Source: Takakia lepidozioides
Taxonomy: Eukaryota; Streptophyta; Takakiopsida; Takakiales; Takakiaceae
Assembly: GCA_030704615.1 (NCBI GenBank)
Contig: CM060733.1
Coordinates: 41,230,001 to 41,294,000 of the forward strand
Reading direction: 5' to 3'
Length of the DNA stretch: 64,000 nt
Numbering within the stretch: position 1 is the first letter of the stretch; the number at the start of each line of letters is the position of its first letter. A program made the position numbers and the translations under genes. Positions 24,701 through 34,558 of this stretch are shown one piece after another. The notes beneath the pieces were generated by a model. The model had not been told where the DNA came from and did no database searches. It was given only the letters and a program-made list of their open reading frames with translations.

Positions 24701-25021
24701 GTTCTAAATCTGAAGCACCAATCGCTCGCCTCTCGGTCTGCAGCATCTACAGCTCCGAACTCGTAGGCTGGAGCCTCCCCTCTGGCGGGCCTTTCTGTCT
24801 CTCCTGTTTCTCAGTTCTAAAACACCTTACATTGTTCTTAGAGCACCAATACTACAAAACTGGATCAGTAGCTGTAGCAGGATTTCATCTGCCTTGTCTG
24901 CTCCTACGCCATGTTCTTTTCCATCTACCCTCCCTCTTAGCATTTCAAATTACCTTCAAACACTCATAATACAATCTCTAATCTCTCCTACGTCTCTTTT
25001 AGCTGTTTTGCTACAGTTGCG

Positions 25022-25140
25022 GGGAAGTTCCCCCCCAGTAAGTCCTCACGGCCTCTGCAGTGGTTATTTTTTCCATTGATATGACTCTACTTTTAATTAA
25101 TTTGATTAAAAGGGCCTCTATCCCCCATTTTAATTTTTTT
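25022..25140 (+). repeat. LINE 3' end, same family as 48009-48110
   Basis: The segment with TGCAGTGGTTATTTTTTCCA and TTTGATTAAAAGGGCCTCT matches the complement of 48009-48110. It lies downstream of the zf-RVT remnant on the same strand and runs into AT-rich sequence, so it is most simply the 3' untranslated end of the LINE that began near 21939. Confidence 0.65.
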
Positions 25141-25557
25141 TAAATCAAAATTCAAACGATTTAAAATCAAAACCAATTGAAAATAAGATGAAAAAGATAT
25201 CATGTAATCAACATTCATAATTCATCTACTTGTTGTACCAAAACGAGCCAGAATCATTACACCAGTCAAATTAATATCAAATGAAACAAGCCTCAAATTG
25301 CAGTGGACTCTCTTGCTTTGGCAAAACATAAGAGGAAGGGAAAACTAGGGAGCATGACTGAGCACATTACACCAATCACAACACACCAAAGGGGAGGAAG
25401 CCCTTGAGTGGGATTATTGAAGGGGATAAAATGTAATATATCTTTTAATAAAACTTGAACATTCACAATCCAAAATTGCATCATGTATCACAACACAATG
25501 CAGTCCATCTTTTCATAAGACTTGAATAGACCCCATCAACAAATTAACAATTCGTCC
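25141..25557. other. AT-rich sequence, no gene recognised
   Basis: Runs of AAAATCAAAA-like sequence and incidental frames only. Confidence 0.4.
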
Positions 25558-25650
25558 CTTGCCGTGGGGATGACCCACCCCTTTTTGTACCAATTGAAGG
25601 TAGTTCTCAAAATTTGTCGCTAGTAGTGCGGAGCAACGCGAAGCCCTAGT
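25558..25650 (+). mobile_element. Candidate Helitron-like 3' terminus, copy 1
   Basis: A ~93-bp segment (GCCGTGGGGATGACCCACCC ... GCGGAGCAACGCGAAGCCCTAGT) recurs at 46781-46877, and both copies lose similarity right after CCCTAGT. Plant Helitrons end in CTAG next to a host T, preceded by a short hairpin often containing GCAACGCG. Here the hairpin is weak (GCG/CGC around GAGCAA). No 5' TC terminus or Rep/helicase gene was identified. Confidence 0.4.
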
Positions 25651-25699
25651 AAATACTTATGAATCCAAGTGGGTTGCAAGCTGTGGTGGGTAGCGTGAT

Positions 25700-25878
25700 T
25701 GTCGTGCGCATACATATCGCTACACAACTACATCGCTATCCAAAACCACACAACACATGTGCACACCACACACTAGTATACCACTAGTCCACCACTAGTC
25801 TAGCCATTAGTCCAACCACTAGGCTACAACTAGTCAGTCACTAGGCTGCCACTATGCGGGCAGTCACTAGTCCACACA
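25700..25878 (-). repeat. LTR of the DNMT-gypsy element, inverted orientation (plus inverted polypurine tract to 25889)
   Basis: This 179-bp TG...CA segment is the reverse complement of the LTR at 31694-31849, except for about 23 extra bases (a local CACTAGTC/TAGCCATTAGTC duplication). It is directly followed by ATCGCCCCCCTA, the complement of the polypurine tract that precedes the right LTR. A normal 5' LTR would be a direct copy followed by a primer-binding site, so the left end is rearranged. The predicted gag start Met (25854) falls inside it. Confidence 0.85.
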
Positions 25879-27113
25879 ATCGCCCCCCTATCACTAGGGG
25901 CACTAGAGCCACGAGGGCAGTGGCTACACCTGCCGCTGCACCGGCAGCTTCAGCGAGTAGCAGTGGGACTGGTGGGACTGGTGGTACAGTAGCTACGACG
26001 TCCACCCAAGCCACTACCGCACCAGCACTAGTACCCGTGTCTGCCTTCAACCCTGTTGTGGAGTTCTTCGAAGAGTTGAGAGGGAACTACCAAGGGGTGA
26101 GGACAGAGAAGTTGCGGAGCTTGCAAGAGTTCCAACGGAAGCCGACCGAGAGCTTGAGGGAGGCTTTCACTCGCATGAAGCGCTTGATAAATGTAACCCA
26201 AGGGGTTACGGAAGCTCAGGCAGTCCAATTCTGGTATGGGATATTGGACAAGAAGCTGAGGAGAAGGGTGCGGGATGCAACTCTCCTACAAGCGGCCCAA
26301 CCCACCTTAGCAAATGTGTTTTTGCTGGCAGAGCGGATAGAGCTCAACATGGTGGAGGAACGAGTGGTCATGGTGGGATTTGCTAAGGAGACACCACGGG
26401 GTAGTGGTGCTTCTAGCCAACCACTACCTCAACGTGCTCAAGGCAACAAAGGGGCTCAGGTGAAGCTCAGGGAAGGGCAGAGAGGACCTCAGATGCAGGG
26501 GTCTCTCCTTTCATTTGCTGGCCAACAACGGGCGGATGTGGTGTGCTGGACATGTGGAGGACCCCATGTCAAGAAGGATTGCCCAGAGGGAGGCAAAGGG
26601 CCGGCACATGCATAGTCTACACAGTTGCAGTGTGGGCATTGTGGCAAGCACGGGCATGGAGAGACCCAGTGTTATGGTTTGCATCCTGAGTTGCGCCCAT
26701 GCCAGTTCCAAGGGAACAATGGTGGCCGGGGGCGAGGTGGAGCAGCCCAGAGAGGACGAGGTGGCCAGCCACGAGGTGCAGGCCAAGGGCAAGCTCAACA
26801 TGGCCAAGGACGCGGAGGTCAGGGGGTTGACCAAGGCATGGCCAACCGGCTTCAGCAGCTAGAGCAGAGGCTCGCTGCCATGGCTACAACTCAGGTGGTA
26901 CCGGCTCTAAGGCCGGATGGTCCACCTCCTGCTCTTGAGGGAGGAGATATGGGAGGCATGGGATTCATGTGTGAAGCAGCACTACCACTAGTGCAGGTGG
27001 AGTCTGCTGCAGCCGTGACTCGAGGAGCAGCACGAGTTCCTGAGCCACGAGGTGCAGAGGTGGAGTTGGAATCACAGCGTGGGGAGGCAAGTCGTCAGGC
27101 TAGGCTTCCTTAG
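25854..27113 (+). pseudogene. gag of the DNMT-gypsy element (capsid region and two zinc knuckles)
   Basis: One frame is interrupted by TAG at 26613 and ended by TAG at 27111; the same frame continues into the protease. The first ~60 residues are Ala/Thr/Gly-rich and overlap the inverted LTR, so the true start is uncertain. The capsid-like part contains FFEELRGNYQGVRTEKL, FQRKPTESLREAFTRMKRL and AVQFWYGILDKKLRRRV. Two zinc knuckles follow: CWTCGGPHVKKDC, just before the first TAG, and CGHCGKHGHGETQC, just after it. A Gly/Arg/Gln-rich stretch then leads to the second stop. Gag would package element RNA. TAG at both positions suggests point decay, not a programmed stop. Confidence 0.8.
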
Positions 27114-27122
27114 TCATTCACA

Positions 27123-28316
27123 TTGGCGGAGACAGTGTCGACGCCATCCATGGCACCTAGTTCTCGCCCGACTGTTACCGAGGCCGAGGTTACTATGTCA
27201 TTGGGGAGAGCTACACTGATAGCACCACTACCTAGTGTTGCCAAGGCTACGGCAGCTAGTGTGCTGCTAGGAGCGGCCACATCTGTGTGCCAAGCTCCAT
27301 TGTTCTCGGCTACCATAATTGCGACGCCGGGGGTAAGACCAGCTGAGGTGTTCAGGCTGGCAGCTACACTCTGTGAGAGTGGGGAGGTTACTTCATCTTC
27401 TGCGGAGATAGTGGGAGGTGTAGTGCCGGAGGGATCCTCGGATTTGAGGGTCAAGACTGCCACGGCGGCGCCCTGGCAAGCTGCAGCTGCCAAGTTGATG
27501 GAGCTGCCAGCTAGGCCAGCCATTGAGCGCGCCATGGTGACACCTAGAGTTGTCATGTTAGACAACCAGGATGACATTTTCTGTTTGAGTGGACCGGCAG
27601 GCAAGAGGTACCGGCCACTACGGGTCTTGTTGGACTCGGGAGCTCAGCCATTGATGCTAGGCAGAGCTGCTATTGCAGGCTTGGGCCTCACGGAGGCGGA
27701 TATTGAGCCTTGTCCTTTCCAGATACAGACGTCTCTAGGAGGATCGGAGCAGGCTCGGGGCATAACACGGCGTGAGTTGGCTATCATACTATGGCCGGAT
27801 CACCCTACAGATGGCTCAGTGATGCGAGCCAAGGCCATTGTGACAGACGTGGTCTCATACGATGTCCTGGTTGGTGGGGCAGTGTTGTACCCCATGGGCT
27901 TCACCCTGGATTTTTGGGAGGAGACAGCTTCCTATAGGCCTGCATGGCAGTCAGGGGAGGGCCGGCGTGTGCAACTCCCTATGACGTTCATAGGAGGAGT
28001 TGCGGTTGCCCAGCGAGGCAAGATGCCGACACTAGCAGCATTCACAGCGGCAGTGAGTTGGCCTAGAGAGTTGCTTGAGGGCAACGCTTATTCAGAGGAT
28101 GTGCCACCTCCGGGAGAGCAGGATGACATGTATGGTATGGCGGAGTTGCCTACCATGGTTGCTCAGACTCCATTGTGGGGCACAAGCAAGGATTTGCAGC
28201 GGGATGCTGATCGACGGGTTCAACAAGCCTGGGTGGAGGCTTTTGTACCGTCAGGAGAGGAGGAGAGTGCGGGGATTGCACCAGGACCACCTCAGTTGTC
28301 TTCATTGGACACCACA
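27123..28316 (+). pseudogene. Retropepsin-like aspartic protease region of the DNMT-gypsy element
   Basis: This is in the same frame as gag, after TAG at 27111. A variable Ala/Thr-rich linker comes first. The protease core then contains the catalytic LLDSGAQPLMLGR (Asp-Ser-Gly), about 165 residues after the linker starts, followed by AIVTDVVSYDVLVGG and YPMGFTLDFW, as in gypsy retropepsins. The protease would cut the polyprotein. A linker with GMAELPTMVAQTPLWG leads directly, without a stop, into the methyltransferase domain at 28317. This continuity shows the methyltransferase belongs to the polyprotein and is not a later insertion. Confidence 0.8.
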
Positions 28317-29055
28317 CCTATTGTGTGGCAGTATCCGGATGAAGGCATTTGTCTTCTGGACTTGTTTGGCGGGATTAGCACCAGATTGGCTGCTGTATTA
28401 CAGGCAGGTGTACGAGTTCGGCGTTACCTATATGTGGAGAGGGATGAGACTGCACGACGCGTTTCACTTCGCCACTGATGGGCGATTCTCGGGCCAGGGT
28501 GATGGCCAGTGTGCATCAAGTCCGGTCGTGGCTTGGGTCAGCAGTGTTGCTAGATGCAGCTACAGTGGGGTCACGGGCTCATCGTCCACGGCTATGGTGG
28601 ACTAACTTGATGCCACCCGCACTGCTCAAGCGTGCATTTGATGGGGTGCAGCGGCCAGCACATCTCACAGTGGATAGCATTCTGGACACATGGAGGCAGT
28701 CTCAGCGTGTGAGACACGATGACCGTTCGTCTTTGGGAGTGGTCAACAAGGTAGGTCAACCACGAGCAGCATTACCTACACTGCTCAGCTTCCCATGATC
28801 GCATGCTTTCCGGGATAGTGGACTTGGCCTCCTGTGGGATGCTCAGTTGCAGCAGTTAGTGGAGCCTAATGCTGACGAGCGTGAGCGGGCAATGGGTTTT
28901 ACCACTGGTACCACGGCGGTGTCGTCTCTTTCTGAGGCATCACGTTGTCAAGTGTTGGGGCAAGCAATGGATCTCAATTACTTGACCTGGATTATCAGCT
29001 TGGCTATGGCTGAGCAACGCAGAGTGTGGAGTACACTTCCATCGATGGTCTCTCT
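28317..29055 (+). pseudogene. Cytosine-5 DNA methyltransferase domain (DNMT3-like) inside the gypsy polyprotein
   Basis: The first part, in the gag-protease frame to the TGA at 28476, has AdoMet-binding motif I (GICLLDLFGGISTRL) and the following acidic strand RYLYVERDETARRVSLRH, where DNMT3 enzymes have RYI-x-SE and VRH. The second part, in another frame from 28478, has PGDSRARVMASV, then LLDAATVGSRAHRPRLWWTNL, matching the region where DNMT3 enzymes read AHRARYFWGNLP. It continues to NADERERAMGFTTGTT and SRCQVLGQAMDLNYLTWI, matching motifs IX-X near the C terminus. The stretch that should hold catalytic Pro-Cys (motif IV) and Glu-Asn-Val (motif VI) is missing between the two parts, roughly 60-90 residues. 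A TGA at 28796 replaces an expected Gly (before SHAFRD). The family methylates cytosine; this copy cannot. Confidence 0.82.
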
Positions 29056-30062
29056 GCCTACCGAGACGGTATAGGCAATGAGTGGGGGCAAGCATGTGAG
29101 GACCACGGGGTGCATGCATCCATGGCACACGTGGGAGGTGCTCAAGGTTCAAAGGGAGTTGGCAACCAAGGTGGCGATGAAAGATGAGGTTGGGGATTTT
29201 TCTCGGGTGGAGGAAGTCCTTGAGGATGAGATGATGGGGCAAGATGAGGCCTTGTCACTGACTGAGCAGGTAGGGAGTACTGCTCAAGAGGTTGCAACAT
29301 AGCAACCACTGGACGCGTCCTCTACCTCTAAGCCCACTGGACTTAAGGTTGCAGTTACGGAGGACAATTGGGAGCCTGACATTGGACCCATTGTCACCGG
29401 AGGAGAGAGACGACGTATACGGCGGTTCCTGAGGGCTTACAGGAATTGCTTTGCCTTCAGTTTGAAGGACTTGGGAGTACTGAAGGGTCAAGAGATCCGT
29501 ATTGAGTTGGCCATTGACACGCCAATCTTTTGGAAACCCTATAGATACAGTGACATGGAGAGGTCTTTGATTCAGATGAGGACTCAAGATCTCTGGGAGG
29601 CAGGTTTGGTGGAGCTCTCTGGTGGAGAGTATGCTTCAGCCACAGTGATGCCAGCCAAGAAGGATGTCTATGGTAATTGGACGGAGAGACGTATGTGCGG
29701 TGATTACCGGCCTGTAAATCGTCAGACCAAGTCCGATAAGTATGCCATGCCAACACCAGAGGAGATCTTTGATGCCATCGGGCATACTAAGGTCTTTAGC
29801 ACTTTGGATTTACGATCCGGATATCACCAGTTGCCAATCAAGGAGGCGGACAAGCAGAAGACGACATTCTGGGGGATCAATGAGCACGGCAAGGATTGCC
29901 TATATCAGTAGCGGTTCTTACCATTTGGGCTTAAGAATGCTCCTGCAGAGTTTCAGAGAGTCATGGATAGTATTCTAGCAGGGGTGGACTTTGCTCGGTG
30001 CTACATAGATGACATCATCATCTTTAGTGTTACGATGGAGGAGCATGAGAGACACCTTCAGG
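29056..30062 (+). pseudogene. Reverse transcriptase of the DNMT-gypsy element, C-terminally deleted
   Basis: It is in the same frame as the second methyltransferase part, with TAG at 29072, 29300 and 29909. RT landmarks: IDTPIFWKPYRYSDME, LWEAGLVELSGGEYASATV, RMCGDYRPVNRQTK, FSTLDLRSGYHQLPI, LPFGLKNAPAEFQRVMD, and the catalytic CYIDDIIIFS (YIDD at 30001-30012). The TAG at 29909 replaces the Trp expected between DCLYQ and RFLPFGL. After HERHLQ (about 30058) the frame changes and the sequence jumps to the pre-integrase region, so the RT thumb/connection and all of RNase H are missing. Confidence 0.85.
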
Positions 30063-31433
30063 TGGGAGAGGGATTGGATCTTGCAACGAGCCAAGAGGTT
30101 CAAGTGGGAGGGGATACACCTACTTCAAGTGTGGGAGGATGGTCGGGTGAGAATTGTGCCTCACCCCACACAGCGTGCACGGTTAGTGCGGCATGCCCAT
30201 GAGGAGTTGGGGCATTTTGGAGTGCGACGCACTCACAGTTTACTGCAAGGGCAGTATTGGTGGCGTGGTATGCATACAGAGGTGCAACAGTTCGTGGCTA
30301 GGTGCATGGTGTGTGACAGGGTACGTGCTTCATTCAACACCCCTATATCACAGTTGCATCCTTTACCAATCATGGGCTACAGGTGGAGTCTTGACTTCGC
30401 AGGACCGTTGCCACTGACTATGCGCCACCACAGATATGTGTTGGTGATGGTGGAGCACTTCTCCAAGTGGATTGAGTTGGTTCCATTGCCTGACAAGGCT
30501 AGTGAGGGGGCTGCGTATGCATTCTTGGATCGTGTGCTTAGCCGATTTGGTGCTCCAGCTGAGGTACTCACGGACCAAGGGAGAGAGTTCTTGGGGGAGT
30601 TTCAGGCTTTGTGTGATAAAGCCTTGATAGACCACCGCACCACTTCTCGGGATCATCCTGAGGCCGATGGCTTAGCAGAGAGAGTTGTTCAGACGGTGAA
30701 GAGGGGTTTGCGCAAGTATGGCTTGCAGAAGGGACACCTAGGAGATTGGGATCTTCAGGTTCCTTGGTTAGCCATGGGCTACAGGTTCAGCAAACAAGCA
30801 TCACTTGCCTCATTCTCACCATATTTCCTTATCTTTGGCCGAGAGCCGGATTTGCCTGCAGCCATTCGTAGGGACACTGCTCAAGTTCTTAACCTTGACG
30901 ATCCGGACGTGTGGGTACATGCATGTGATCAGCGTGCAGAATTGTTCAAGAAAGTCATGTCCATGGCTTTTGATAACCTTGTCATTGCACAGCACCGTGA
31001 TACGTTGAGGTATGTCACTATACGTGCTGGAGGATATCGTCATGGGGTTCGGAGGTTTAGCCCTGGTGACTATGTTTATCTGCAGCAGACTGCTCCTACG
31101 ACTCTAGATGTTACTACAGGGCGGGTTATTCTGAGGGTTCGAGAGGTGTTGCCCTCAGGGGTCCTGATCTTGGAGGGTCGGGATGGCATGACTTGGAAGG
31201 ACCATGTGCGTAATTGTGCGCCATGTCACCTTCCCAATGTCGATGGCAGAGTTGACCCAAACTTGGCAGTGGTACCTGCAGGTTTGAGGTGCATGCTCTG
31301 TGGGTCTGCCAAAGGGGCAGCCACCATGCTGGTGTATGATCGATGCTCAAGGGGTTGGCATATGGGATGCTTGACACCACCTCTTGAGAAGGTTCCTGAC
31401 GGAGATTGGTTGTGTCCACACTGCTTGGGATAG
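30063..31433 (+). pseudogene. Integrase of the DNMT-gypsy element with C-terminal PHD finger
   Basis: The frame is open from the deletion junction to TAG at 31431. The HHCC zinc-binding module contains HAHEELGHFGVRRTH and ARCMVCDRVRAS. The catalytic core follows: WSLDFAGPL (Asp), TDQGREFLGEF (Asp) and HPEADGLAERVVQTVKRG (Glu), in DD35E spacing. The C-terminal part has FSPGDYVYLQ, as in gypsy GPY-type tails. It then ends, where chromoviruses carry a chromodomain, in a PHD-type finger (31290-31424): CMLC, YDRC, GWHMGC and WLCPHC. The third zinc ligand is Tyr where Cys is expected (TAT for TGT). A PHD finger could tether integration to methyl-histone marks; that is inference. Confidence 0.85.
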
Positions 31434-31682
31434 TGGCAGTGGACATGACTGGAGGCAGCTAACAAGACATGGGAGGCCAAGCTCATAGGAGTCAATACAT
31501 GAGATCTCAAGCTCAAGTTCACAGGTTGCAAGATGGCGACTAACGATGGGGCAACTCTTGCACCCGGCCTCTTGATCTATCGAGTTTGAGTGTAGTAGGG
31601 ATAGTGGTGGAGGACTTAGTGAGGCTATGGTCACTATCACATCTTGTGGCTACCTGGACTTAGAGGGACCTAAGCACCAGCT

Positions 31683-31849
31683 AGGGGGGCGATTGTGTGG
31701 ACTAGTGACTGCCCGCATAGTGGCAGCCTAGTGACTGACTAGTTGTAGCCTAGTGGTTGGACTAGTGGTATACTAGTGTGTGGTGTGCACATGTGTTGTG
31801 TGGTTTTGGACAACGATGTAGTTGTGTAGCAATATGTATGCGCACGACA
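31683..31849 (+). repeat. Polypurine tract and right LTR (156 bp) of the DNMT-gypsy element
   Basis: AGGGGGGC at 31683-31690 is a polypurine tract of the kind that primes plus-strand synthesis. Three bases later a TG...CA segment starts (TGTGTGGACTAG ... GCGCACGACA, 31694-31849). It is in the orientation expected of a 3' LTR and matches the inverted copy at 25700-25878. The interval 31434-31682 after the integrase is non-coding. An LTR of this size is unusually short. Confidence 0.8.
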
Positions 31850-31851
31850 GC

Positions 31852-32172
31852 TGTCAAGTTATTTTACCACTAGTGTGAAACTAGCTAGGAAATAGCTAGC
31901 TTTTACATATTGACATTTGGGATTGGCCCAAGTGTCAATCCAGGGGTCAAGACAGATTTAGGCCCTGGAGTGGTTATCTTCACGGCAAGCGCGGGAGGCT
32001 CATCTTTCTCGAGTTGAGCCTCACCGTGCCTAGCTATGGCGTCGTAGTGTGGATTCCCCATGGCGTGGGGTGCACTTGGCTTGACTTGTATTTGAGTGAT
32101 GAGGTTATATATGCATGAGTGTATGCTTCAGCTTTGTGAGCTCGCATGAGCTTATTCTTCTTCTTTATCACT
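31852..32172. repeat. Inverted repeat B, left arm (~321 bp)
   Basis: This begins TGTCAAGTTATTTTACC two bases after the right LTR and ends near TTCTTCTTCTTTATCACT. It is the reverse complement of 34230-34558 with about 95% identity by eye. It contains an internal near-palindrome (CTAGGAAATAGCTAGC). No open frame of note. Confidence 0.88.
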
Positions 32173-32890
32173 GTCACAGCCCCTCACAGCCCCACAGGCC
32201 ATAGGGCACAGCCTGTCATAGCCCCTCATAGCTCGCCACAGCCTGTCACAGCCCGTCATAGCCCCACAGGCCACAGGGCACAGCCTGTCACAGCCTGTCA
32301 CAGCCCTTCACAGCCCGTCACAGCCCCACAGGCCACAGGGCACAGCCTGTCACAGCCCGTCACAGCTCGCCACAGCCTATCACAACCCGTCACAGCCCCA
32401 CACGCCATAGGGCACAGCCTGTCACAGCCTGTCACAGCCCCTCACAGCCCCTCGCAGCCCCACAGGCCACGGGGCTTAGCCTGTCACAGCCCGCCACAGC
32501 CTGTCACAGCCCCTCACAGCCCCTCACAGCTCGCCACAGCCTGTCACATCCCGTCACAGCCCACAGGCCACAGGGCACAGCCCCTCACAGCCCGTCACAG
32601 CTCGCCACAGCCTGTCACAGCCTGTCACAGCCCCACAGGCCATAGGCCACAGCCTGTCACAGCCCGCCACAGCCCCACAGGCCACTGGGCACAGCCTGTC
32701 ACAGCCCGTCACAGCCCCACAGGCCACAGGGCACAGCCTGTCACAGCCCCTTATAGCCTGTCACAGCCCCACAGGCCACGGGGCTCAGCCTGTCAAGCCC
32801 CTCACAGCCCGTCACAGCTCGCCACAGCCCGTCACAGCCCCACAGGCCATAGGGCACAGCCTGTCACAGCCCCTCACAGCCCGTCATAGC
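32165..32890 (+). repeat. Tandem minisatellite of CACAGCCYRT units
   Basis: About 70 units of 10-11 bp (CACAGCCTGT, CACAGCCCGT, CACAGCCCCT, CACAGCTCGC) are arranged in a higher-order pattern punctuated by CCCCACAGGCCACAGGGCA. A 247-codon open frame across it (32146-32889) is a by-product of a unit pattern that contains no stop codons. The same motif occurs on the minus strand at 41505-41615 inside the other gypsy element. Confidence 0.9.
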
Positions 32891-34229
32891 TCGCCACTAA
32901 ACTCAATGGCAAACAACCAAGCCCTGCTGGTTCCCAGCCCTTGTGAGCACTCATTCAAGCACTCTCCTTGGCCATAACATCTATCTTAGAGCCTATTCCA
33001 GCCCCCTACACCTGCTGCTTCAAGAGTTGCGCTCCCTTCAAGCTTGAAGTTGAAACCCCAACTCACATAGGCCCTACAAGTGCTTTTCTTTCACTCCAAG
33101 TGGAAACCAGCCCTAGACCTTCCGTTCTAGCTCTCTAAAGCTTGAAAACAAGAGCCTCAATGGGCTGAAGGCATGCTCCACACATGCCCCACTCTCACCA
33201 TAAGAAAATCAGCTCATTTGCTTCATTTCTTGCACCCACAAACCTGAAAATACAAGCTTCAGCAGGCTGAAAGCATGCTCCACATGCCCTACAGGGAAAC
33301 CAGACCCTTCCTTCCTTTCTTGCACTCCCACACCTGAAAGTGCAAGCCTTCACCAGGCTGATAGCATGCTCCACACATGCATTTCCCTCACATAAGGGAA
33401 GTCAGCCCTTCCCTCTTCCTTGCTTGCCCTCCAAGCTTGAAGATGGAAGCTTCAATGAGCTGAATACATGCTCCACACATGCAACCTCTTCACACAAGAG
33501 ATATCAGCCCCCTATCTTGGCTCCTTAGCTCTTTGATGCTCTCTAAGACAAGACTAAGCGCTCCACAGCCCTTGCCAAGCTCCTGAAACCCTAAGGCTTA
33601 CATTTCCAGCCACAAGACACTCCTCTTGTGGTGCAAGAACTTTTCTTCCAAGCTCTGAAACCCTAGGTGCACATTCCATGGCCTTGCCGCACCTCTTAGC
33701 TCTTGTTCCAGCCCCGCTCTTGCCATGGCAAGAGCCCTCATACCGCTGGAGTTTCAGATTGAAACCCCCAACTCAACATAACCACAAATGCATTGGCTTG
33801 CATACAAGAGAAATCAGCCATCTCTCTTCACTCATACCTCCTTATGAGCTTGAAGTTGGAGCTCCCGATAACTGTGACTTACATCTAACACCCTCGCAGC
33901 TCCACATTGCTGCAGCTCCTTAACTTGGCCTGCAGCTGAAGAAGACGACCACCAGTTCACCCATTCGAGACCAGCATCTCCCCCGCTTCACACTAGAAGC
34001 CCAAACTTGGTTGCCATAGCGTTGAGCTATGCAACGCCGCTCTTCAACATAGGCTATCCGCCTCTCTATCCATTGCAAACCTGCAACCTGTTCGTCTTTG
34101 CACTCTATCCACTTTGGATAGGCTCATGCATGGATCCCTGCACTCTAGGCTGAACCGCTTCTCATGAAAACACAAGTGCTACAAAACAACTCGAACCTGG
34201 CACTCACAGACTCGAGCTGATCTTTCTCG
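32891..34229. repeat. Spacer between B arms with degenerate ~80-90-bp repeats
   Basis: From about 33120 to 33520, four diverged copies share the order CTTGAARNNNNAAGCYTC, GGCTGA, CATGCTCCACACATGC and a TCAGCCCNT segment. Related words (AAATCAGCCATCTCTCTTC) recur to about 33840. I recognise no protein domain. It could be the internal region of a non-autonomous element bounded by the B arms. Confidence 0.6.
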
Positions 34230-34558
34230 AGTGATAAAGAAGAAGAATACAAGCACAAGCTCATGCGAGCTCACAAAGCTGAAGCATAAACTCATGCATA
34301 TATAACCTCATCACTCAAATACAAGTCAAGCCAAGTGTGCCCCACGCCATGGGGAATCCACACTACGACGCCATAGCTAGGCGCGGTGAGGCTCAACTCG
34401 AGAAAGATGAGCCTCCCGTGCTTGCCGTGAAGATAACCACTCCAAGGGCTAAATCTGCCTTGACCCTTGGATTGACACTTGGGCCAATCCCAAATGTCAA
34501 TATGTAAAAGCTAGCTATTTCCTAGCTAGTTTCACACTAGTGGTAAAATAACTTGACA
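34230..34558. repeat. Inverted repeat B, right arm (~329 bp)
   Basis: This is the reverse complement of 31852-32172. It ends GTGGTAAAATAACTTGACA, directly followed by TGAT, the same four bases that precede the inverted LTR at 25700. The matching flanks are why I treat 25700-34558 as a possible single unit. Confidence 0.88.

Larger units (their letters stand above)
25700..34558 (+). mobile_element. Composite Ty3/gypsy-derived unit with DNMT domain, flanked by TGAT duplications
   Basis: Order: inverted LTR (25700-25878), gag-PR-DNMT-RT-IN-PHD (25854-31433), polypurine tract and LTR in normal orientation (31694-31849), two bases, inverted repeat B (31852-32172), tandem-repeat filler, inverse of B (34230-34558). 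The unit begins TGTCG and ends TGACA, and the four bases TGAT are present immediately before (25696-25699) and after (34559-34562); the match extends to TGATTGT if element bases are counted. So the whole block may have inserted, or been copied, as one unit. Coding frames are interrupted and two domains carry internal deletions, so it is not autonomous now. Confidence 0.6.

Noticed and set aside
25854-26030. Reliable gag start at the first Met
   Set aside because: The first residues are translated from the inverted LTR and polypurine complement, so the real start of the ancestral gag cannot be read here.
7330-30062. UAG readthrough or stop-codon reassignment to explain many in-frame TAG codons
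   Set aside because: The same genes also carry frameshifts and deletions, and the intact IBR3-like gene uses TAG as its normal stop. Mutational decay explains the pattern.
32146-32889. 247-codon open frame (His/Pro/Gln/Ser-rich)
   Set aside because: It is a translation of the CACAGCC minisatellite, whose unit contains no stop codon; no start context or domain.
31852-34558. Independent Mutator-like element with ~325-bp terminal inverted repeats
   Set aside because: The expected 9-bp target duplication is not present (flanks differ: ACGACAGC side versus TGATTGTAA). The TGAT match is instead with the far left LTR. Kept only as an alternative.
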